Below are positions 45,401 to 57,611 of a stretch of DNA of 64,000 nucleotides, one piece after another. Origin of the DNA: Caprimulgus europaeus (lineage: Eukaryota; Chordata; Aves; Caprimulgiformes; Caprimulgidae); NCBI GenBank assembly GCA_907165065.1, contig OU015528.1, forward strand, positions 69,545,474 to 69,609,473, written 5' to 3'. Within the stretch, counting starts at the first letter, position 1, and each line of letters begins with the position of its first letter. Position numbers and translations under genes: made by a program. The notes below the pieces were generated by a model. That model was not told the DNA's origin and ran no database searches. It worked only from the letters and a program-made list of their open reading frames with translations.

Positions 45401-48400
45401 GGCAGAAGAAACTTGACAAAGTTTTTAAAGGAAATCTGTGAATTCAAATTTGATCATGTTGAGTTGCAATAAAAGATACAAAATCTTCTGTGAATAACAC
45501 CCACTGCCTTTTTTTTTCATATTACAAAAAACAATCTTTTTTTTTTTTTTTCTGTTAATCTGAGCTAAAAGTTATGACTGGCAATCAGTAGTGAATGGGA
45601 TCAATAAGAAGATCTAGTGTAGACCTACAGAGAGTTAAGATTTCCTAGGTTTTATACCCTACACAATGGGAACATTAGAAACAGTTAAAATACAGATGAA
45701 CAGTAGCACTTGCTATATGTAAACCTCTGAAATTATACTAAAAGCTGAAGCTTTAATGATACTTTAGGTGGAAATTTTATCTGATTTAAAGTTATGGGTT
45801 GGCTTCTAAAGCACACAGCTTACAGTCTCCTCAGAAGATAGGTGGCTGCAGCTGCTGATTTTCCAGAGAGCCAGGCCTTCATCCAGTTGTCAGACTCAAC
45901 ACCAAGAGCCTAATCCTGTTTTTTCTTCTACAGTACTTTTCTGTATTCCGTGGAAGACCTTTGCACATGAAGAGAAACCCCTTTTTGACATACATGTCAA
46001 GATTTCTAATATCACAGTTTACCTCACTGCACCTGTTCTCCACCGAAAAGAAAGGTTCTTGTGAACAAAGGACACATATACCAAAATTCAGCGCATAATA
46101 ATTCAACCCTTCCAGTATTGAATGCTAGCTTACTTTCTGATGTGAAATTTGATAAAATCATTTTTGAACACTAACTTTTGAGTATTGTTGCTAAAAGCTC
46201 TTTATAGCCTTATAAGTACAAAATACAAATAGAATATTGTACTGTAAATCTTTCTGGCTTGCCACTCCATTAAAATACTATACAGAAGGACTTGTCACTG
46301 TAACAAAAGTGTAGGACAAGAGGAACTTATCTATGGCTACCTCTAAATTGGCTAGATTATAGATCTTGACTGCTGGTCTCATGTTCCCTAAGGGATTAAA
46401 AAACGGGAGTTGTGGATTTTTGTCTTGCAAATAAGCCTCATCTGATTCCAGTGGCGGTCCAGGCAGCAGTTTTCATATATAGAATATTAAGGGTATTTTT
46501 AACTGTGAATAAGGAACAATAGTCATTCATCAGTACTGGGATGTACTGCAGATGCTACATTGAGCTTTTGGCATTCTTTTTCTGCCAGTCAACTTTGTCA
46601 TGTCATAACAAAATATTCAATTTTACAGATAGTTTTAGATAAGGAAGAGTTGCTTAATCAATACAATGATCTTATTGCCAGTGGAGTATCCTATTGAATA
46701 CTATTGGCATTTCATCACAACATGAAAAAAAAAAAGAAAAAAGATTGACATGTGGAAAACTAATTTATTTCAAACCAGGATACAGGCAGATAAAGTGTAT
46801 TCTGAATTGAAATGAATAGCCGGATTGCTTCTGTCCTCTCTTTCAGAAGGTCAAGCAAGATATATTGGTAGGAACTTCTTTCCTATTTAGGGCATGGTTA
46901 AAACTGCCATCTATGCAGCTCATTTCATGAGATAAGTATCTCAGAGGGAAGGAAGAGAGCCATCAGAAATGAGTGATGAGCTGGACCACTGCTTCAAGGA
47001 GTAGTGACTGAAAGTAGTGCAGTGACTCCTCTTTGAGAATTATGGATCTGTGTATAGAAAATATGAGGCAGTCTCATGACTCTGTAGCTACAATTTTCAA
47101 AGAATACGTATATCCAACTGAATTGCAATGCAAAATCTATGAGACAAATAATAACAAAAAAGCTCTTCAGCTACCTGCTAAGAGTATAAAATCACATTAT
47201 ATAATTCTTGTCCACACTCTGGATAGGTTCTTTTCATTTCCTGTCTTCAGAACCCTATTTTCATTCAAATCTGATCACCATGCATATTGTAAAATGTATT
47301 GATACTAATAATTTAATCTTAGCTGAGCTGCACAAGGACATTTGCATTTGGGGGACAGAGGTTATTTTACTAGATTCAAAAATGAATTAATAAAAGAAGC
47401 AAGACATGACTCAGTAAAAAGGCCTTGCTACTTTAGGACCTATATATTCTAATCAATAACACTGCAGACTTATTCTTCCCTCAGGGGGAAAAAAAAAATA
47501 AAAATTATACATATATAAAAAAATATTAAATGGGCACAATCATTCCTTAGTCTGTGTCACAATCTCCAGACGCAGTTCTCCTGGCATAATCACTCTTTCT
47601 TGTTTGCATTCCCTGACCCTGAAGTCCAACTTTCACTCTTTCCAGAGTATTACCAATGGATTAACAATTCTGAAAGACAGTCAAGCTAACACCAGTGGTG
47701 GTGACTGTAGATTTTGGTCTTTCCTTGGAACGCTGAATTGTATAGTTAGTGGAACTGATTTGGGAGGTGATGAGATAATCTAATGATCTGCAGTCTGGTC
47801 TAGTTTCTCATAGCAATACTCCCTCTGGAAAGCTAAAAGAAGCAAAAATTTAGTCCTGTTAAAAATACAGGAAATTCCTGCCTGAAGAAACAGTTAAAAA
47901 TCTGTGCATACAAAAACCCCCAATAAATCTATCAAGTAAAAGGACTGTATCTTTAGATACCCACAACTCAAAGCAAAACACTTTAGCCTTAACGCCCCAA
48001 TGGCATAAAAAACTAGGAACATTCCTCCAAAAAAAATAAATTCAGATGCTGGCATTACAATAACTATTCTAAAATTAAACAAATAAAATATAAAATAGAC
48101 ATTTGTACCTTGGTTAAGAATTGAACAGCAGAACAGACAACAGCATTAAGCATGCCTGGAAGTAACATAGCTGACATAATTACAGGAGAAAAAAAAAATC
48201 AAAGAAATAAAAAACGTTCATGTACCATGAAACTTGTGCTTCAGCAAATATGAGATCGATGGATTATATGGCTTTCAAAGCCTTTCATTTACAGTTAAAT
48301 CCAAACTGAAACACCAGAGCATTAAAGTCAGAGAAATCTGAAGGTTAGCATTTTTTTCAATGAACAAAGTATTAAAAGTACTCCCTAAGTGAGCACTTCT

Positions 48401-48824
48401 TTTGTTATATAAATCCCTGTTCACTGAACCGATTTCCTGTTAGTAGACTGAACCATGGATTAGGTACATTTGATTTGAAGAATGTCACTAATGAAACAAA
48501 TCATCAGGAAAGGAAAGAGAATTTTAAAGTGTGCTTAGTGCACTGCAGGGTCATAGTGATGAGGTTTTGTAGAGCAGGGTAGAAACTCAGTAGAAAAAAT
48601 AAGGAAAAAATGAGAGAGTATAAAAAGGGATTTATGATGTGGCTTTGGAAAGCTGAATCCTCTGAAAAAGGCACTTGGAACTGAGGAAGCTGATGAAATA
48701 TAAATGTCAACAACCATTATAGCTTAATGTAAGTGAAACATTTGTAATACAAAGTTATAAAGAAGCGTGGCTGTAGTTGAAGTCAGTCTGGGTTAATGGA
48801 GGCCGTATGTTCTTATGATTCGTA
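45401..48824. other. unique non-coding DNA, no gene seen
   Basis: AT-rich DNA with T- and A-runs near 45509-45550, 46726-46740 and 47487-47505. No coding or repeat signal was recognised. Confidence 0.55.
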
Positions 48825-49020
48825 TTGAACAATTAGTAGTCAAAGCCCCTGGCTTCCACCGCTAATGTTGTCATTAAATTGGTGTAATTTTAAGCAAGTC
48901 ATGACTGCAATGCCTCAGTTTACCTGTTTATGAAACCAGAATGCCATTTAACTGTGCTGCAGGGCTTAATTATGTTCATGAAGTACATAGGATCACTGGA
49001 GGACACTTTATATGCATATG
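48825..49020 (+). mobile_element. MIR-like SINE relic
   Basis: The central block follows the MIR core in order: AAGCCCCTGGCTTCCACC (like CCTGGCTCTGCCAC), TAAGCAAGTCATGACTG (like GGGCAAGTCACTTAAC), then GCCTCAGTTTACCTGTTTAT and GAAACCAGAATGCC. The following GCAGGGCTTAATTATG fits the GAGGATTAAATG part. This is the clearest MIR-like match in the window, sense on plus. Limits are approximate. Confidence 0.6.
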
Positions 49021-50080
49021 AATTTTTATGAGCATAACATCTGTATCAACAGTTCTTTGAATAATAAGAAAAGACATGAAATCTGCAGGATTGCAGGTGT
49101 AAAGAAGGTGGCTTTTTTTTTTTTTTCTCATTGTATAGTAAATTACACATAATTAGAAAAAGCAAAACTGAGATAAAATGGGACAACTTTTCAATTGTGC
49201 CGAGAATCCAACACTCGTCATCCCAAACGTAATAATCTGTAGCCTCAGGACATTTTTCTGATATTTGTCTGGAAGACAGTCAAGGTTATGCACTGAAATC
49301 TAAAAGTCCATTGTTCATGCTGTTACAAATTACATTGCTTATCACTGTGTGGCACAGACATCAACAACGATTGGCTTCTTGCTTCTATGCCAAATGATAG
49401 CTTTAATTATGACATTTGCATTATCACCAGACAAAACAGTTCAGCAAATTGTTTTGCCATATAATATGAAAATTTTTATATAGTGTTTAAAAACACTGTT
49501 GTATATATTATTCTCTGGAGGTAGTCACACTGGAGAGGTAGTTGCACCTGCATCCTCAGCACCTTTCTGAAGTGGCTTTCTTGCCTTCTTCGCATAGGGA
49601 GATACTTGTATGTGTGGTGCCTTCAACTCACTCAACAGTCACAGTTGAGTTTTAAACTCTCTGTTTTGTTTTTGTTTAGTTTGGGTTATTTTGTGGGGCT
49701 TTTGTTTTGTTTTGTTTTCTGTTGTTTGTTGTGGTTGTTGCAGGGGAGGATTCTGTGTTAGGTTTTCAGACAATATCCTTGCTCGGCAGAAATCAGATAT
49801 GAATCTATATCCCCCTACATTAAGAAATCACATTCTCTGACAAAAAAAATTGTTAACGCAGATTTAAGACTTTCACTAGTACCTTTTATGGAGTATTGAT
49901 TCAGAAAAATTAAACCTTTTTAAAAGCATAAAATAAAGAACTACAGTACATGACAGCTCAGTCTAACTCACTCCAATTCTACCTCTGAAGCTTGCAAAAG
50001 CCACTGGGAATACCTGTGACAGCCCATCTCCAAAAGCAGTACATGACAGGGCAGAGTGGTAAAAAGATACAGCGAGTAAA

Positions 50081-50095
50081 GGGGGGGTGGGGGGG
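50081..50095 (+). other. G7-T-G7 tract, potential quadruplex
   Basis: Two runs of seven G separated by a single T. Intramolecular G-quadruplex folding is possible on the plus strand. No promoter context is visible. Confidence 0.6.
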
Positions 50096-50287
50096 AAGTG
50101 TTTGTGTGGAGTAAGTAAAGTGGTTTTTCCATTATTCTTTTATATTATCTGCAAAAACAGAATGCAAAATATATATGGTAGGTCACTGATAAGCAAGGGC
50201 AGAGCTAAGGTTAATTTTATATTTCTTCATTTCCCAGTTTGAATTTGACAGGTCAAGACACTGGTGGTTAGCTTGTGAAACAGGCTA

Positions 50288-50440
50288 CAGAGGTTATATT
50301 TATGCATCTGTACATATATTCATTCTTCTTTTCTATACATTCTTTAGCTATCTTATTGACTAAGATTCAGTACTTGCCTTCTTCCTCACCTTGAGTATAA
50401 AAGGTTTGTTATTTTCAGAGGTTAAATTTATACATCTGTA
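50288..50440 (+). repeat. partial tandem duplication, period 128 bp
   Basis: The segment 50288-50312 (CAGAGGTTATATTTATGCAT, then CTGTA) recurs at 50416-50440 (CAGAGGTTAAATTTATACAT, then CTGTA) with two mismatches in 25 bp. A block shared with 53704-53775 lies between the two copies. It suggests a composite or locally duplicated element. Confidence 0.7.
50347..50418 (+). repeat. 72-bp dispersed repeat, copy 1
   Basis: This segment, beginning GCTATCTTATTGACTAAGA and ending GGTTTGTTATTTTCAG, matches 53704-53775 at 69 of 72 positions without gaps. Both copies end at the same TTTTCAG, which resembles a splice acceptor. I do not recognise the sequence as a known repeat family. Its identity is too high for ancient DNA, so it is a fairly recent segmental copy or a conserved duplicated element. 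Confidence 0.92.
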
Positions 50441-51239
50441 GGGGACTTGTATATATTTCAATTCATTTGTTGGACTGCTTTCCATAAACTGTAATTTTGT
50501 TTTTGTGAGATTTTGTAGATGCCAAACTACAAGAGCAAAACACTTTTATACGAGACTTGAAGTTCATTTAGATGGTTACAGCTATTGCAAAAGTTGAAAG
50601 ATGAGATGCTGCAATTAGGCAAAAGGAAATATTTTTTTCCACTCCTGACTGCATTACTACAGCGAAGGGTAATAATCATTCCCATCATTGGATGCTGGAG
50701 TTTCTGAGAGAGATGGATTATTTGTTTTTCACAAATCTAAATAGCATCAGTCTCTGTGGGTCACACTACTTCTAAGTACAAAAAAGAAGGCAGATGTTTT
50801 GCCAATCTCTACTTTTGGAAGAGTAAGGCCAGGGCTAACATCTCCTGACTGCAGGCTCCTTGCAGGGGTTTCTTAGTGATCAGCAGAGAGCCTAGCCTGG
50901 CTGGTGACAGAGTGTGCAAAGTTGCTGGTACTTTGTGAAATAATGTGCTCAGTCCCTGACCATGGAAGAGTAATGTGCTTATTAGTCAAGTTGTAATCTG
51001 ACCTGGGTGTTACGGAACCATGAAACATACAAATGCTACTTGATTATTTTTTTCCCTTGCATTTATGACTGAAATACTTAGCTTCTTTTCATGTGATTTT
51101 ACATGCCTGCTCCTGGCCACTCCTAAATCATTGCAGTTTATTGTTTAATCGTAGCTAAGGAAAAAAAAAAATAATCAGACATAATATAGACAAAGGTTGG
51201 GTGGGAAAGTTCTGGACAGAATTAAAAATAAATCAGTAA

Positions 51240-51244
51240 AATGT
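51240..51244 (+). repeat. left flank of mini-LTR (AATGT)
   Basis: AATGT before the TG end; the partner AATTT at 51369-51373 differs at one base. Confidence 0.4.
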
Positions 51245-51368
51245 TGTCCTGGTTTTGCTAGGATAGAGTTATGTTTTTTCTTAGTAGTGAGAATAGCTGT
51301 GTTTTAGTTTCAGTGTAGGATTTGTTATGAAAAACAAACCAGGATTTGTCATGGGTGAAACCACCACA
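51245..51368 (+). mobile_element. 124-bp LTR remnant with both ends
   Basis: It opens TGTCCTGGTTTTGCTAGGAT, the same start as the sense strand of the LTR at 30179-30654. It closes GGGTGAAACCACCACA, close to the end of the LTR at 16190-17199. Near-matching 5-bp flanks (AATGT/AATTT) support one insertion. Full relatives are several hundred bp or more, so most of the middle is gone. A later internal deletion, or insertion of an already deleted element, would both explain it. Confidence 0.7.
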
Positions 51369-51373
51369 AATTT
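51369..51373 (+). repeat. right flank of mini-LTR (AATTT)
   Basis: AATTT after the terminal CA, partner of AATGT at 51240-51244 with one mismatch. Confidence 0.4.
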
Positions 51374-53703
51374 ATAGCATTTAAGTAGCAAGCAATTCCT
51401 ATTTTTATGAAAGTTAACTAAAAATGGTTCATCCTACAATTTTTTCTTAAAGACAGATAGTACACAAGTACTGTAGTCTTGAAGGGAGAGATAAAAAGTA
51501 CAAAAAATATGTTGGAGGGAAGAGAGCAAAAGACGCATTCCCACTATTGTCGCTTTCTGCTGTCAGATGAAAGGACATGTGGCAGACTCAGGGGGAGATA
51601 GTTTTTCTAAGAAAAAAGGCAGACAATTTTGAAAATTGGTTTTGTCATAATAACAACTTGCCAAGTGTTAGTCTTTTAGAAAGTCAGTTCTGAGTTCATT
51701 TTTCCTGACTTCTGCTGGTTTTTGGAGAAAGATTATTTAGAATAAATAACATCCTTCAAATTGAAACACACTATCTGGGCTTTAAATCAAATTCAACTTA
51801 AGATGGAGAACTGCAAATTACTGTGGGCTTCCTGAATTATAGACAAATTTAGATAAATCTATACATGCTCAAGAGATATGCATACTGTTAGAAGAAATAC
51901 CTAGTCCACAGGAATTTTAGAAGAAGAAATTAAAGTATTTGAGTTAATCTAAAGAGGTCTTCAAGCACAGTATTTGGTTTACTATATTCAGCAAACTGCA
52001 AGTTGATTTGAAATGGAAATATATATCTTTAGAGTAAAAGGAATGTGCAGATGGTCTTGGATGACTGAGAAACAAAAGGAGTACTAGCACAAAATGAGCA
52101 CAAACTGTTCATTTTATGAGTTGTCATGGAGAGAATTATGAATGGAAAATATTCTTACACATTAATGAGAGCAGAAGAGCCCTGAAAGCTGCATTTATTA
52201 TACTGCAACTGCGTTACTCCAGAATGGACAATTTGTTATACAGTATTTCTTATTTCAGGTGCTGACAAACTACCTTGTAAAATTCGATGCAAACACATCA
52301 GTTTTTTGAAGAGCAAAACAAAACATTTAGATTGGAAGGAAGAAACTAGCTATTTGAAAAAAAAAAAAATTTGCTCATTCATAGAAAATTACTTCAGCAA
52401 AAGTGAACGTGCCAAACCTGAGAAAAGGTCAGAAAGGACAGGAGTGCTGCATTTCATTTTCATTCCAAGGCAGAAGACTAAAGCAGAAGCAGAAATAACT
52501 GTGTTTCTTTCTGTAAACCCCGAGCTGGATAAGTGATGCAGAGTATGTTAACAAATACAAGTACTGGTTAAGAATGACCAATTGATCATAGTTTTAGAGG
52601 TAAACTCAACCAGCAGTTCAGCTAAGAGATCCGTGATATTACTGATTGATGAGAATTCAGAGACTGAATAAGTTGCTAAAGTTACCATAAAGTAAATTCC
52701 TTCATTTAATAGTTTATCTAACAGAAAGGAAGAGTGAAAAAGGAATATGGGGTCATATTTCCAAATATATCATTAAAGGACTTGCAGTAGTCATGAAGAG
52801 GGAAAGGTCAATGTCATGAACATCGGGAAGAGGATTTTCAAAATCCTACCTCCGTAACTGGGAAGGAAAGTGTCACAGGAAGCCAACCTTAGGTGTTCTG
52901 TTACCCACCCACTGCAACAAAAAGTAAACAGTCAATTACCTCTTTAAGTACTTAAGTACATGAGATACTATTTTAAATTGGGCACCTTCAGGATCCATTA
53001 CAATCAGTAGGAAATGGTGATGTAAAACTGAATGTAGCGGCTTCTGTTTGAGAAAATGCTAAATTTAAGGAAAATTTAAAAATCACTGCGTTCTAGTCAC
53101 CAGCTGAGAGTACCAAAATTGCACTTTTGATGGTCATATAAATTTGAGAATGTTCTTCACATCCTGCTACAGCAATCACTGTGCTGGCAGGACTTTGGAA
53201 GCAGAGGCAAGAAAAGCCTGTTTCTCACTCGATGGTTAAAATACACCAGTTGGAAGGCAGTGTAATGCTGGTTCCAGAGGCAGTTCCCCCATGTAAAGTG
53301 GTTTTACAGATTTTGAGATCAACTCAGTTTAAGGCAAATTCCCTTCAGACTGCTACAGCCTATAGTCATAATTTGTTGAGTACCTTGTGGGACACACAAA
53401 GAAAAACTCAGCATCTATTTTAGTTAATGATGATCTGATAATGCTGTCAATAGTGGTGTGAAAACAGATGTGTATACTGGGGATATGCACTTTTTCTTTA
53501 ATAGAATCAATTCTATTGAAACGTTTGGTGCTTCAAAACTAGTTTAATATGTAATACTGTGTTATTTCTAAGTAAGGAGAAATGCTTGATTTTCTTACTC
53601 TTCAAGCATCTCCAGAGGCAGTTTATTTCTCTAGCAAAGTCACATATATAATAAAATTAACATTCATGGCCAGTGCTTTCCTCTTTCTGCATCATTTTCT
53701 TCA

Positions 53704-53775
53704 GCTATTTTATTGTCTAAGATTCAGTACTTGCTTTCTTCCTCACCTTGAGTATAAAAGGTTTGTTATTTTCAG
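53704..53775 (+). repeat. 72-bp dispersed repeat, copy 2
   Basis: Matches 50347-50418 with three substitutions and no gaps. It is followed by TGTCTGCATCAAAAGAGAG and GTGAGA, an acceptor-like/donor-like arrangement around 19 nt (53776-53794). No transcript evidence exists. Flanks outside the 72 bp do not align convincingly with those of copy 1. Confidence 0.92.
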
Positions 53776-54528
53776 TGTCTGCATCAAAAGAGAGGTGAGA
53801 GATGTTAGATGCATACATGTGCTACACAGACAATACAGCATGAATTTATTCTCAATATTTGTAGAACATTTCTTGCTCACAAAAGAAAACTTTCTTCTTT
53901 TTCTTTTGGCAGTTCCTAGTTTTCATGACAAGTAGCCAGCCAGAAACAAGTAGTGGGTGTTACTGGATAAACCCATCAGGCACAGCTGCCTTATTTATGT
54001 TTATATTTGCAATAAGTCCCTGTTCTGTAATATGAAAAAATGAAAATTCCTTTTCTTCTATATCTAGTTCATGTAAGAAGTTTAAAATAACTATATACTC
54101 AAATGCAGAAATGTAAATATTAGTGAGATAGCTAAGCTACTGAATTTTGAGGTCTCCCTTATTATATTTTACACAGTAAAATTATTTATCTTTTGTGTAA
54201 GTTTTTTTGCACTAATTCTTTGTAGGAATTTACATATAATTTCCAATATTTTCTTATTAAGTGCTTTAAAACCTGTCTGCTTATGTTTAATTCCCAGCCT
54301 TTATATGTCACCTTGGATCTGTGGTTTGTTGGGGGAAGGAGGCAGGTGTTTTGGCTTTAGTTTGTATTTTTACATCAGGAGGTCTACTAATACGTCTGTC
54401 TCACCTACTACGTAATGAAGGTCTCTTTACCTGGTTTTTGGAATGTTCAGCTCCAACATTTTCCACTGACCTTAGCTGGAGCTTTAGATGCTCAATTTTC
54501 TTTGAAAATACAGATTTACTGTTTTGCC

Positions 54529-54553
54529 AAAAAAAAAAAAAAAAAAAAAAAAA
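54529..54553 (+). repeat. A25 homopolymer
   Basis: An uninterrupted run of 25 A. It could be the tail of a retroposed sequence but nothing recognisable precedes it. Confidence 0.9.
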
Positions 54554-56509
54554 TCACTGCCAGTAGGTGGTTTTGCAAACCCAGCAGTTAATACTACCAC
54601 AAAATGAGTAAAGCACAACAGGTTCTCATGGTTCCTCACAAACTTCCCCCAGACTGGCTCCTGTCTGGTAGATGACCACTGATGAAGCAGAAGGACACTT
54701 CAGTTTCCATGTCACTTCTATAAAGTTCACACTCTCCTCATATTACCAAGCCACATGGGTGACAATGACAGTGAATTATCTTGTATGATTTTATTCTAAG
54801 AGTAATAACTGAGATTAAGGAATTAGGATTTAAGTTTTGCTCTAATATCTTTATTACAACTTGTAGAAATTGTTACTTTAAGCAACCTTTACTATAAAAA
54901 TAAATTGACAAGTTTTTCTTTAAAGAAAAAGGATTACAGTAATAATAGTACATTAAAATAATGACTCTATTCATGTTAGGCTTCCAATTTTTAGAGATCT
55001 ACACTTTATTGAAGTAATTCCAGCCACATAGCTCAAAGAAATACAAATGAATGTATAACAACACTATCCTGCTACTTAAAATTGGGAGGGATATTTCAGG
55101 TAGAAATGTCTGCAATCCAATCTTAGCTTTCTTACAGAATTTACTACAGAACAATGGCAAAGGCAGGTAAATGCTGGAAACCTGTTTCTGCAGTACTCTG
55201 AATGCTTTTTTTTTTGTAATAATTAATCCAGTTGTATGTTCCTTATCATCCATGTAACATTCCCATCATGCCTGAAGACCCCTTCAAAACAAGGAATTTT
55301 TTTCTCCAGTGTATTTAACCACTTAAATATCTCACTTTATATGAAAGTTTCCAAATGTCATAATTTGGAATAAAAAAGACACAATATTTAGCTTCAAAAA
55401 AGTTGACAGAAAATATTTCCTTTCCCTTTCCATAGTTCATCTAAGAGATTAAAGTAGAGATCCCATGGAGTTTGAAACCTAAACTGCATTTTTCAGGAAA
55501 CATTATATTCCTCACAGAAACCTTAGCAGCAGCTAAGCCTATTACTTAACACAGCTGTGTGGTAGGCAGGTACACATTTAAGTGGAAAAGGAAAAAAAAA
55601 AAAAGTGCTTTCACAGTTTTGTCCCCATACTTAAAAATTTGTGTATTTTTCTATAAAACACAAAAATTGAAAAAATACATATTTTAACACTCATACACAA
55701 ATTTTAAAAATTCATATTTAAGACCCTGAAACTTCTAGATTATAACATTTCAAAAACTGTAAGCAAAACTAACTATTCTAAACCGCTCTCCTCTATCAAC
55801 GATTTGTCTCATTTTGTTCACAACATCCATTATTTCTGAGAAGTGTTCTAATTAACAGTTTAGCTACAGTTATAAAATATTTTCCATGTGACTTACTTTT
55901 CTCTGGTACAAGACAGATAAGGAAATAAATAGATTTACTCTCCCAGAATTCCAGTTAACCCTTTTAAGTCAGCTGATCCATTCCAAAGCAATTTCCCTTC
56001 ATATACTTCATACTTCATTCAACAAAAGAAAAACAGAACAATTTCATTTGAACATTAATAAAGGTTTTCCTTCTAGCTACCATTCTAATTCATCACACAA
56101 TCAATAACGAAATATTTCTAGCCTCATTTGTAACACAATATAGATCTAGTTACTTCAAAGAGAATATTTCTCATCTCAGAGAAATTTACAGCAGATATCC
56201 ATAAAGTCAGTCTAATGGGAACATTTCAAAGCAGCCCTGTTTCCATGTGGGAAGCATGACTGCCTAAACTGCTATTCCTTTCAACATTATTGTATGGTGT
56301 CAAGTGATTTATGCAGTGAAAGGTAATCACTCTATAAATACATGAAAGGTAATTGAGGATAGACTTGCAGTAGAAAAAAAATCTTATCATTTGCTGCTGT
56401 ATAGCTGCGCCCATATACCTGGCTTGTTCCGGAAATCTTGCTCTTTAATTTATACCTACAGTGACCATTAAGATAAAGTTGCTTATGGCAATGTAGAGCA
56501 AATTTGCCA

Positions 56510-56580
56510 TAGAATCCTGCAATGGTTTGGGTTGGAAAGGATCTTTAAAGGTCCTCTAGTCCAACCCTCTTTCTTCCCCA
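56510..56580 (-). mobile_element. CR1 LINE 3' tail
   Basis: On plus it reads ATAGAATCCTGCAATGGTT, TGGGTTGGAAAGGATC, TTTAAAGGTCCTCTAGTCCA and ACCCTC: the reversed 3' end of a CR1. It is probably the 3' end of the element whose reverse-transcriptase part lies at 57000-57820, with unrecognised sequence between, but it could be a separate insertion. Confidence 0.88.
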
Positions 56581-56899
56581 GTTAATTATGCCAGTTCAAC
56601 ATGCTGATCTGGCTCAAAACTGACCAAGGTACTTTTACAGCAATAATTCTGGGCCAGATCTGCTTCTTGAGCTTGCTCACAAGTTCCCAAGCCAGCACGA
56701 AGGTGCAGGCACTCCTTAAGATACAACCACCCTAATCTTAAACTTAGTTGCTTAATCTATCTGAAAAACAAGTCTGTTCTGTATGGCCCCAGCACGTGCA
56801 TAGAAGTGTGCTGTCAATTTCTCAGCACCCTGCTACGCAAGATGCTTTTTTTGCTTTGCTATTACCCTGCACATTACAGATTTAACTCGAAGGCTGGAC
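56581..56899. other. unassigned stretch between CR1 pieces
   Basis: About 320 bp that does not match the CR1 3' UTR or ORF2 end I would expect here. No TG...CA ends or duplications were seen. It may be a subfamily-specific 3' region, an older insertion or unrelated DNA. Confidence 0.35.
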
Positions 56900-57006
56900 T
56901 CTGAGCAGCTTATTACAATCCTTTGAGCCAGCAGTTTAACCAGTTTTCAGTCCCTCTCACTGTCCATTTACCTAGCCCATACTTCACCAATTAATCTGTT
57001 AGGGTA

Positions 57007-57402
57007 TTATGGGAGGCTGTTGAAAGCCTTACAAAAGTTAAGATAAACATCATCTCCTGTTCTCCTCTCCTCCACCAAGCTGCCTATTTCATTGTACAAA
57101 GGCATCATTAGGCATGATGCCCACTTCATAAATCCATGCTGCCTATTCCCAGTCACCTTCTTGTCAATATAATTAGTAATGGCTTCCAAGATTATTCGTT
57201 CCATCTCCTTCCCAAGCACCGAGATGAGGCTGACCAGCCTGCAGCTCCCTGGATCCTTCTCCTTGCCCTTCTTAGAGATAGGCGTAGTGTTTGCTTTCTT
57301 CCAGTCCCCAGGAACCTTTCTTGATAGGTGTGACCTTTCAAATATAAACAGGAGTGGCCTCACAGTGACAATGGTCATCTTCCTCAGCACTTGTGGGTAC
57401 AT
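57007..57402 (-). pseudogene. CR1 reverse-transcriptase fragment
   Basis: A 131-codon frame holds the N-terminal part of the non-LTR reverse transcriptase: PGDWKKANTTPISKKGKEKD, GSCRLVSLISVLGKEMERII, NRQHGFMKWASCL and, at the end, the motif-A region VYLNFCKAFNSLP. In active CR1 proteins motif A reads like YLDFSKAFD. Here the catalytic Asp is Asn, so the enzyme would be dead even if expressed. The YADD-box region is missing. Confidence 0.92.
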
Positions 57403-57611
57403 CCCATCAGGTCCCAGGGACTTTTTTGTATGTCCTATCTGTTTAAATATTCCATTACCTGATCCTCCTTAACTGTGGGTAAGTCTTCTACTCTCTAGAC
57501 TTTCGTACTGGTCTGAGGAACCCGGAACTGCTGAAACTCAGTCTCACCAGTAAAGACCAAGGCAAAGAAGGCACAGAATACCTCATCCTTTCCCACACCA
57601 TCCTTTCTCCA

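Larger units (their letters stand above)
49021..51239. other. unique non-coding DNA with local repeats
   Basis: AT-rich DNA. It holds a T-run near 49113-49127, a GT/T-rich low-complexity stretch at about 49660-49745, the G-rich tract at 50081-50095, and a duplicated block (50288-50440) listed separately. No gene was recognised. Confidence 0.55.
51374..56509. other. unique non-coding DNA, no gene seen
   Basis: AT-rich DNA with the second copy of the 72-bp repeat (53704-53775) and an uninterrupted A25 run (54529-54553). The A-run has no recognisable retroposed sequence just upstream. Frames are under 120 codons with no domains; the 117-codon one at 53582-53935 runs through the repeat copy. Confidence 0.55.

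Noticed and set aside
54321-54566. Processed pseudogene ending in the A25 run
   Set aside because: The sequence before the A-run matches no gene I recognise and has no poly(A) signal at the right distance.
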